This document shows, piece by piece, positions 6,165-9,690 of a DNA stretch of 9,690 nucleotides (its first letter is position 1; every line of letters begins with the position of its first letter). Source of the DNA: Actinomycetota bacterium. Lineage in GTDB: Bacteria; Actinomycetota; Acidimicrobiia; Acidimicrobiales; Microtrichaceae. Location of the stretch: assembly GCA_009700815.1 (NCBI GenBank), contig WLLG01000056.1:1-9690 (forward strand), given 5' to 3'. The notes below the pieces were generated by a model. It was not told where the DNA came from and searched no databases. It was given only the letters and a program-made list of their open reading frames with translations. Made by a program: the position numbers and the translations under genes.

Positions 6165-7331
6165 GTGAGCCAACCAGCGCTGCAGAATATCCGCGTGCTT
6201 GACCTTGCCTCGGTGGGTCCTGGTGCCCGCGCGTCAAGGACCTTGGCTGACTACGGCGCCGAGGTCATCAAGATTGGCGCAGTTCCTCGCGCTGGTGCCG
6301 TGCAGATTGTGCCTCCGTATTACGCCTACTCCGGTAACCGCAATATGAAGCGAGCTTTATTTGACCTCAAGGCCGACGCTGGTCGCGAGGCATTTCTAGG
6401 ACTTGCTGACACTGCGGATGTAATCATCGAATCTTTCCGGCCAGGCGTAGTTGCTCGCCTAGGGATTGGCTACGAGGACGTGAATCAGCGCAACCCCGGA
6501 ATCGTGTACTGCTCAACTAGCGGGTTTGGGCAAACCGGACCGCGGTCTCAGTGGGCAGGTCATGACATTAATTACTTGGCCACGAGCGGATTTCTGGACT
6601 GCACGGGCCGTCAGGCCGACGGCCGGCCAGCGCTGCCCGGTGCCACAGTTGCGGACATTGCGGCTGGTGGCATGCAAGCCAGCATGGCCATCATGGCAGC
6701 GCTCTTAGGCCGAGCCACCTCGGGTGTTGGAAGCTATCTCGATGTCTCGATTGCCGACGGCGCTTTCGCTCTCATGTCGCTGTATGTGGACGAGTACCTT
6801 GCAACGGGAGTCGAACCTGGCCCCGGTCACTACATACTGACGGGCAGGTACGCGTGCTACGAGATCTACACCTGCTCCGATGGAAAACATATTTCTGTTG
6901 GAGCTATCGAGGCTCAGTTCTGGCGGAACCTATGCGAACTCCTCGAACTCGGCGAGTTTGCTGATGCGCAACTCGATGACGAGAAGCAGGATCAGATTCG
7001 CGCTGCGTTAGCGCAGCGGTTTGCTACTCGAACCCGAGATGAGTGGGTCGAGGTTCTTGGCGCAGCGAACACCTGCGTTGCGCCAGTCAACACCGTGGCC
7101 GAGGCAGTCGTCGACGAGCAATATGTCGCTCGCAGTCTCGTTGCCTCCGCAGTGTCAGATACAGCAGGAGAGTTTTTGCAGAGTGCGCCCACATGGGCAG
7201 GAACAGTTGCACCCGATGGGCCGTATCAGATTCGTGATGGTGCTGTGAGTGACACCATGGAACTCTTGACGCAGCTGGGCTTGGCTGAATCTGAGATTGC
7301 CGAACTCGAAGTATCAGGAGCAATCGCATGA
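6165..7331 (+). CDS. Alpha-methylacyl-CoA racemase-like family III protein
   Basis: A 388-residue CaiB/BaiF-fold protein with racemase signatures. The N-terminus (I-R-V-L-D-L-A-S-V-G-P-G) aligns well with mycobacterial MCR. The three MCR catalytic residues, His126, Asp156 and Glu241, have counterparts at a near-constant offset: His133 in A-G-H-D-I-N-Y, Asp164 in V-A-D-I-A-A-G-G and Glu249 in G-A-I-E-A-Q-F-W. Asp198 in D-V-S-I-A-D-G is the usual family III aspartate. The likely reaction is epimerisation of 2-methyl-branched acyl-CoA esters, needed because the dehydrogenase step accepts only one epimer. A CoA-transferase role cannot be fully excluded. The GTG start at 6165 is 5 bases after the dehydrogenase stop with no clear ribosome binding site, which suggests translational coupling. 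Its stop overlaps the next gene by 4 bp (ATGA). Confidence 0.87.
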   Translation: MSQPALQNIRVLDLASVGPGARASRTLADYGAEVIKIGAVPRAGAVQIVPPYYAYSGNRNMKRALFDLKADAGREAFLGLADTADVIIESFRPGVVARLGIGYEDVNQRNPGIVYCSTSGFGQTGPRSQWAGHDINYLATSGFLDCTGRQADGRPALPGATVADIAAGGMQASMAIMAALLGRATSGVGSYLDVSIADGAFALMSLYVDEYLATGVEPGPGHYILTGRYACYEIYTCSDGKHISVGAIEAQFWRNLCELLELGEFADAQLDDEKQDQIRAALAQRFATRTRDEWVEVLGAANTCVAPVNTVAEAVVDEQYVARSLVASAVSDTAGEFLQSAPTWAGTVAPDGPYQIRDGAVSDTMELLTQLGLAESEIAELEVSGAIA

Positions 7332-7852
7332 CCGACCTACCCGTTGCAGTGACCTCGGTGATTGGCATATCGCAGTACCTGCAAATTGCGACGTTCGATG
7401 TGGAGAACAGTTATGCCTACAACACCCTCGCAGCCACTGAAAATGCCAACCCACTTTTTTGGGATGATGCAGTCGCTCAAGAGCTGACCTCGGGCCGAAT
7501 TCTTCCGCCGACTACCTTGTCACTCTGGATGCGGCCGCACTATTGGGAGCCCGGAGCCGAGGGTGAGCAAGTCGCGCTGCAGGTGCACTTTGACCTCAAG
7601 AAGATTTTTGAACTTCCCGAGGCTGTGATGACGGACAACACGATTATTTTCTATGAGCCAGTCCGTGCTGGGGATCGGATCAGTAACTCCCAAGTACTCA
7701 AATCAGTCTCGGGCCCCAAGACGACCAAGCTGGGTTCCGGGAGATTTTGGGTCATTGACGTTGAGTTCAAAAACCAACACGGGGCGTTGGTCGGCATTGA
7801 GTCCTATACCGGGTTTGGCTATCGCCGGGACCAAGAAGGAGCGGCGTCATGA
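7328..7852 (+). CDS. MaoC-type hydratase subunit, FAS1-like dehydratase N-domain (ChsH2 N-terminal-like)
   Basis: A 174-residue single hot-dog-fold protein of the MaoC_dehydrat_N (FAS1-like) type. Recognisable segments are E-N-A-N-P-L-F-W-D-D (38-47), P-P-T-T-L-S-L-W (60-67), I-F-Y-E-P-V-R-A-G-D-R-I (107-118) and the late strand F-W-V-I-D-V-E-F-K-N-Q (140-150). The catalytic Asp/His pair of R-hydratases is not evident, which is usual for the non-catalytic half of a two-subunit hydratase. In mycobacteria the equivalent half is the N-terminal domain of ChsH2, which continues into a DUF35 domain; that domain is absent here. It probably pairs with the next gene product to hydrate 2-enoyl-CoA. The start at 7328 overlaps the racemase stop and is preceded by AGGAG at 7316-7320 with a 7-base spacer. 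Confidence 0.83.
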   Translation: MTDLPVAVTSVIGISQYLQIATFDVENSYAYNTLAATENANPLFWDDAVAQELTSGRILPPTTLSLWMRPHYWEPGAEGEQVALQVHFDLKKIFELPEAVMTDNTIIFYEPVRAGDRISNSQVLKSVSGPKTTKLGSGRFWVIDVEFKNQHGALVGIESYTGFGYRRDQEGAAS

Positions 7853-8355
7853 CTGCCGAGGCGAGACTCCTGTTGGGCCAAGTTGCAGTCGGTCAGTCCC
7901 TGCCCGAGTTAGCAATCGATGTGACGCCGACCACTGTTGTGCTGGGTGCGCTTGCTAGCCGTGACTGGCGACCTATGCATCATGACTACAAGTTCGCAAC
8001 CGAACGCAACGGTGTGGCAGATATTTTCCTGAACACGCCGAATCAAGCTGCATGGTTCGAGCGCTACGTCACAGATTGGGCAGGACCTCGAGCCCGCTTG
8101 GGTCGGATGAAGTTCCGCATGAAGACCTCGGTGTTTCCCGGCCATCGCATGGTCTTTACTGCCATAGTTACTGCAGTTTCAACTGACTCGGCTGGGTGTG
8201 GCTGGGTCTCGATTGATGTTGCGCTCTCGGTGGGCGCTGCCGAGGCGGATCCTTCGACTTATGTCGTTGCCTCAACCTGCGAGGTGCGCCTTGCCTTGCC
8301 AGATTCACCAACAGATAACCCTTGGTCGCGTTCAGGCGAGCAGTGGATTCCGTAA
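7849..8355 (+). CDS. MaoC-like enoyl-CoA hydratase subunit (ChsH1-like)
   Basis: A 168-residue hot-dog-fold protein carrying the hydratase active-site motif A-S-R-D-W-R-P-M-H-H-D (36-46). Asp39 and His44 keep the Asp-x4-His spacing of R-specific enoyl-CoA hydratases. The following D-I-F-L-N-T (58-63) and R-Y-V-T-D-W-A-G-P (72-80) match what I recall of mycobacterial ChsH1 (Rv3541c), the catalytic chain of the ChsH1-ChsH2 hydratase in cholesterol side-chain removal. It is about 30-40 residues longer than ChsH1, mainly in the C-terminal tail after about 145. It presumably adds water across the double bond formed by the dehydrogenase. The start overlaps the previous stop (ATGA) and has a strong AGAAGGAG at 7834-7841 with a 7-base spacer, so the two chains are likely made in matched amounts. 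Confidence 0.88.
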   Translation: MTAEARLLLGQVAVGQSLPELAIDVTPTTVVLGALASRDWRPMHHDYKFATERNGVADIFLNTPNQAAWFERYVTDWAGPRARLGRMKFRMKTSVFPGHRMVFTAIVTAVSTDSAGCGWVSIDVALSVGAAEADPSTYVVASTCEVRLALPDSPTDNPWSRSGEQWIP

Positions 8356-8388
8356 TCACCAATCCAGAACAAAGAAAGCAGAAATTCC

Positions 8389-9528
8389 ATGTTGGACCTT
8401 GATTTCACAGAAGAACAAGACATGTTGCGAGAGATGGTCGCAGGCCTGTTGGCGCAGTACGCCTCCCTTGAGGAAGTGCGCGCTGCCGAGGATGACCCGA
8501 CCGGGTACTCGGTGGAACTTTGGGCGCAACTTGCAGAGTTGGATCTGCTTGGATTGCTTCTGCCTGAGCAATATGGCGGCTCCGAGATGACCATGATCGA
8601 AGGCGTCATTTTGTACGAGGAAATTGGCCGATCACTAGCTCCGACTCCTCACCTTGTGAGCTGTGTGCTCTCTGCCGGAGCGATCGTGCGAGCGGGCTCC
8701 GAGGAGCAAAAAGCCGGTTGGCTTCCAAGAATTGCCAAGGGTGAAGTGATTCTCACCCCGGCATGGCTTGAGCCTGAAAACAGCTTTAGCCCTCGAGGTG
8801 TTCAGATGCGTGCTGTGAATGACGGCGAAGGATTTACCCTGACGGGGACGAAACAGCATGTGCAGTTTGCATCTTCGGCAGACCGACTCGTTGTACTCGC
8901 CCGCACCGGTGAAGGCGCTGGGGATGTCGATTTGTTTCTGGTCGATCCCACAGCTGACGGGGTAACGCTCTCGCAGCGGATGTCTATTAGTTCTGACACG
9001 CAGTACCGAGTCGAGTTTGATGGGGTTCAAGTCTCGGCTCAGGATCGTATTGGCGCAGCCGGAACTGGTTGGGCAACCTGGGAAAAGGTCATGGAGGAAG
9101 GCATGGTGCTCGCTGCTGCTATGGCAACCGGCGGTGCAGAACACGCCTTAGAGATTACGGTTCAATACTCCAAGGACCGCGAGCAGTTTGATAAGCCACT
9201 TGGTGCTTTTCAGGCTCTGGCGCACTACATGGCTGACTCCAAGACCTCTATTGACGGCGGCCGGGTGCTCGTACATGAGGCAGCTTGGGCACACTCTGTC
9301 GGTCGGTCGATTTCAAGCTTGGCGCCGATGGCCAAGGCGTTCACCTGCAAGAGCTACCGCGACACCACAGCAATGGCACAGCAGATCTTTGGCGGAGTGG
9401 GCTTTACGGTTGAATACGAGATCCAGCTCTACTTCCGCAGGGCAAAGCAGTTGCAGATCTCGTTTAATGACACCGCACGCTGCGAGGAACTCATCGCTGC
9501 TGCATTGTTCGACGGCGCTGCAGCCTGA
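8389..9528 (+). CDS. Acyl-CoA dehydrogenase, partner-type subunit (degenerate catalytic site)
   Basis: A 379-residue acyl-CoA dehydrogenase-fold protein. The N-terminal domain (M-L-D-L-D-F-T-E-E-Q, then L-L-P-E-Q-Y-G-G at 57-64) is ordinary. The FAD loop that normally reads T-E-P-x-A-G-S-D is A-W-L-E-P-E-N-S-F-S (125-134), and the helix that carries the catalytic Glu in the other chain reads E-E-G-M-V-L-A-A-A-M (236-245). It does retain S-K-D-R-E-Q-F-D-K-P-L-G-A-F-Q (261-275) and Q-I-F-G-G-V-G-F-T-V-E-Y (342-353), the parts that contact FAD across the dimer interface. It therefore lacks what the chain at 4939 has and has what that chain lacks, as in FadE27/FadE28-type beta subunits of mycobacterial alpha2beta2 dehydrogenases. 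A stand-alone enzyme is less likely. It starts 33 bases after the hydratase stop, behind a weak purine-rich stretch, and is the last gene of the run. Confidence 0.9.
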   Translation: MLDLDFTEEQDMLREMVAGLLAQYASLEEVRAAEDDPTGYSVELWAQLAELDLLGLLLPEQYGGSEMTMIEGVILYEEIGRSLAPTPHLVSCVLSAGAIVRAGSEEQKAGWLPRIAKGEVILTPAWLEPENSFSPRGVQMRAVNDGEGFTLTGTKQHVQFASSADRLVVLARTGEGAGDVDLFLVDPTADGVTLSQRMSISSDTQYRVEFDGVQVSAQDRIGAAGTGWATWEKVMEEGMVLAAAMATGGAEHALEITVQYSKDREQFDKPLGAFQALAHYMADSKTSIDGGRVLVHEAAWAHSVGRSISSLAPMAKAFTCKSYRDTTAMAQQIFGGVGFTVEYEIQLYFRRAKQLQISFNDTARCEELIAAALFDGAAA

Positions 9529-9529
9529 G

Positions 9530-9690
9530 TTAGGTAATCACGCCCTGCTCGCGCAGGGTAGTGAGCTCAGCTTCTGAGAGTCCGAGTTCTGCGTGCAGTA
9601 CCTCTTGGGTGTGTTCCCCCACCCAAGGGACTCGCGTCTCGGGGCCCTCAGAAACGGCTGACATCTTGACTGGATTGCCTGGAATCAACA
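9530..9690 (-). CDS. Family III CoA-transferase, C-terminal fragment (runs off the window)
   Basis: On the minus strand an open frame enters from the right edge and ends at a TAA whose complement is 9530-9532, giving 52 visible residues. They match the C-terminal end of CaiB/BaiF proteins: G-N-P-V-K-M-S followed by V-P-W-V-G-E-H-T-Q-E-V-L, then L-G-L-S-E-A-E-L-T-T-L-R-E-Q-G-V-I-T at the end. The G-E-H-T-x-E-V-L segment is highly characteristic. Nothing can be said about catalytic residues or substrate. The gene converges on the acyl-CoA dehydrogenase with a single base between the two stop codons. Confidence 0.8.
   Translation of the reverse strand, partial: LIPGNPVKMSAVSEGPETRVPWVGEHTQEVLHAELGLSEAELTTLREQGVIT
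9543..9558. terminator. Possible hairpin at convergent gene ends
   Basis: CCCTGC-TCGC-GCAGGG forms a 6-bp GC-rich stem with a 4-base loop, extendable by a G-U pair (9542/9559). It lies 14 bases past the stop of the plus-strand dehydrogenase and within the last codons of the minus-strand CoA-transferase. No T-tract follows on either strand, so an intrinsic terminator of the classic kind is doubtful. It is the best candidate for ending the plus-strand transcript in the visible sequence. Confidence 0.3.

Noticed and set aside
7001..7018. CGCTGCG-TTAG-CGCAGCG hairpin inside the racemase gene
   Set aside because: The stem falls on alanine and glutamine codons in mid-gene, has no T-run, and is probably a by-product of GC-rich codons.
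7154..7160. GTCAGAT, the same half-site as the candidate operator
   Set aside because: There is no matching left arm nearby and it sits in the middle of the racemase coding sequence.
8356..8388. Gap between the second hydratase gene and the second dehydrogenase as a separate promoter
   Set aside because: The 33 bases hold no convincing -10 or -35 element and no inverted repeat; read-through from upstream is simpler.
8635..9144. Minus-strand open frame of 169 residues inside the second acyl-CoA dehydrogenase
   Set aside because: Its translation has no recognisable domain and is rich in Cys, His and Arg as expected for an antisense shadow; the plus strand clearly codes.
9566..9578. CTCAG-CTT-CTGAG short stem near the right edge
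   Set aside because: It has only five base pairs and encodes part of the conserved C-terminal L-S-E-A-E-L segment on the minus strand.

Overview
The window reads as a dense, same-strand acyl-CoA catabolism locus from a bacterium, most likely an actinobacterium. The reasons are an LLM oxidoreductase of the F420-dependent type, several GTG starts and ATGA start/stop overlaps, and resemblance of the ligase, dehydrogenases and hydratases to mycobacterial steroid-catabolism proteins (FadD3, ChsE and ChsH families). GC content looks moderate (a hand count of the first 60 bases gives about 55%), which would suit an aquatic or uncultivated lineage better than a high-GC soil one. That placement is inference.

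Layout. Positions 1-4904 hold a plus-strand series: the 3' part of a family III CoA-transferase, a FadD3-like acyl-CoA synthetase (4-bp overlap), an LLM-family oxidoreductase, a small DUF4112 membrane protein and a TetR-family regulator. The junction between the TetR gene and the next gene contains a candidate -10 element and a perfect 7-bp inverted repeat that includes the TetR stop codon; it is a good candidate operator. Positions 4939-9528 hold a second run: acyl-CoA dehydrogenase A, an alpha-methylacyl-CoA racemase-like protein, two small hot-dog-fold hydratase subunits and acyl-CoA dehydrogenase B. The last 160 bases carry the C-terminus of a third family III CoA-transferase on the minus strand, ending one base from the stop of dehydrogenase B. 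No gene-free stretch exceeds 50 bases.

How it may work together (inference). A carboxylic acid is activated by the ligase or by CoA transfer. An alpha-methyl centre is epimerised by the racemase. The CoA ester is desaturated by an acyl-CoA dehydrogenase whose two subunits carry complementary half-sites, and hydrated by a two-subunit MaoC-type hydratase. This matches the architecture of the actinobacterial cholesterol side-chain machinery (ChsE heterotetramers, ChsH1-ChsH2) and points to a methyl-branched, steroid or terpenoid-like acyl-CoA. No hydroxyacyl-CoA dehydrogenase, thiolase or retro-aldolase is visible, so the pathway is incomplete within the window. The TetR protein probably gates the second run. 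No RNA gene, mobile element or CRISPR array was seen.
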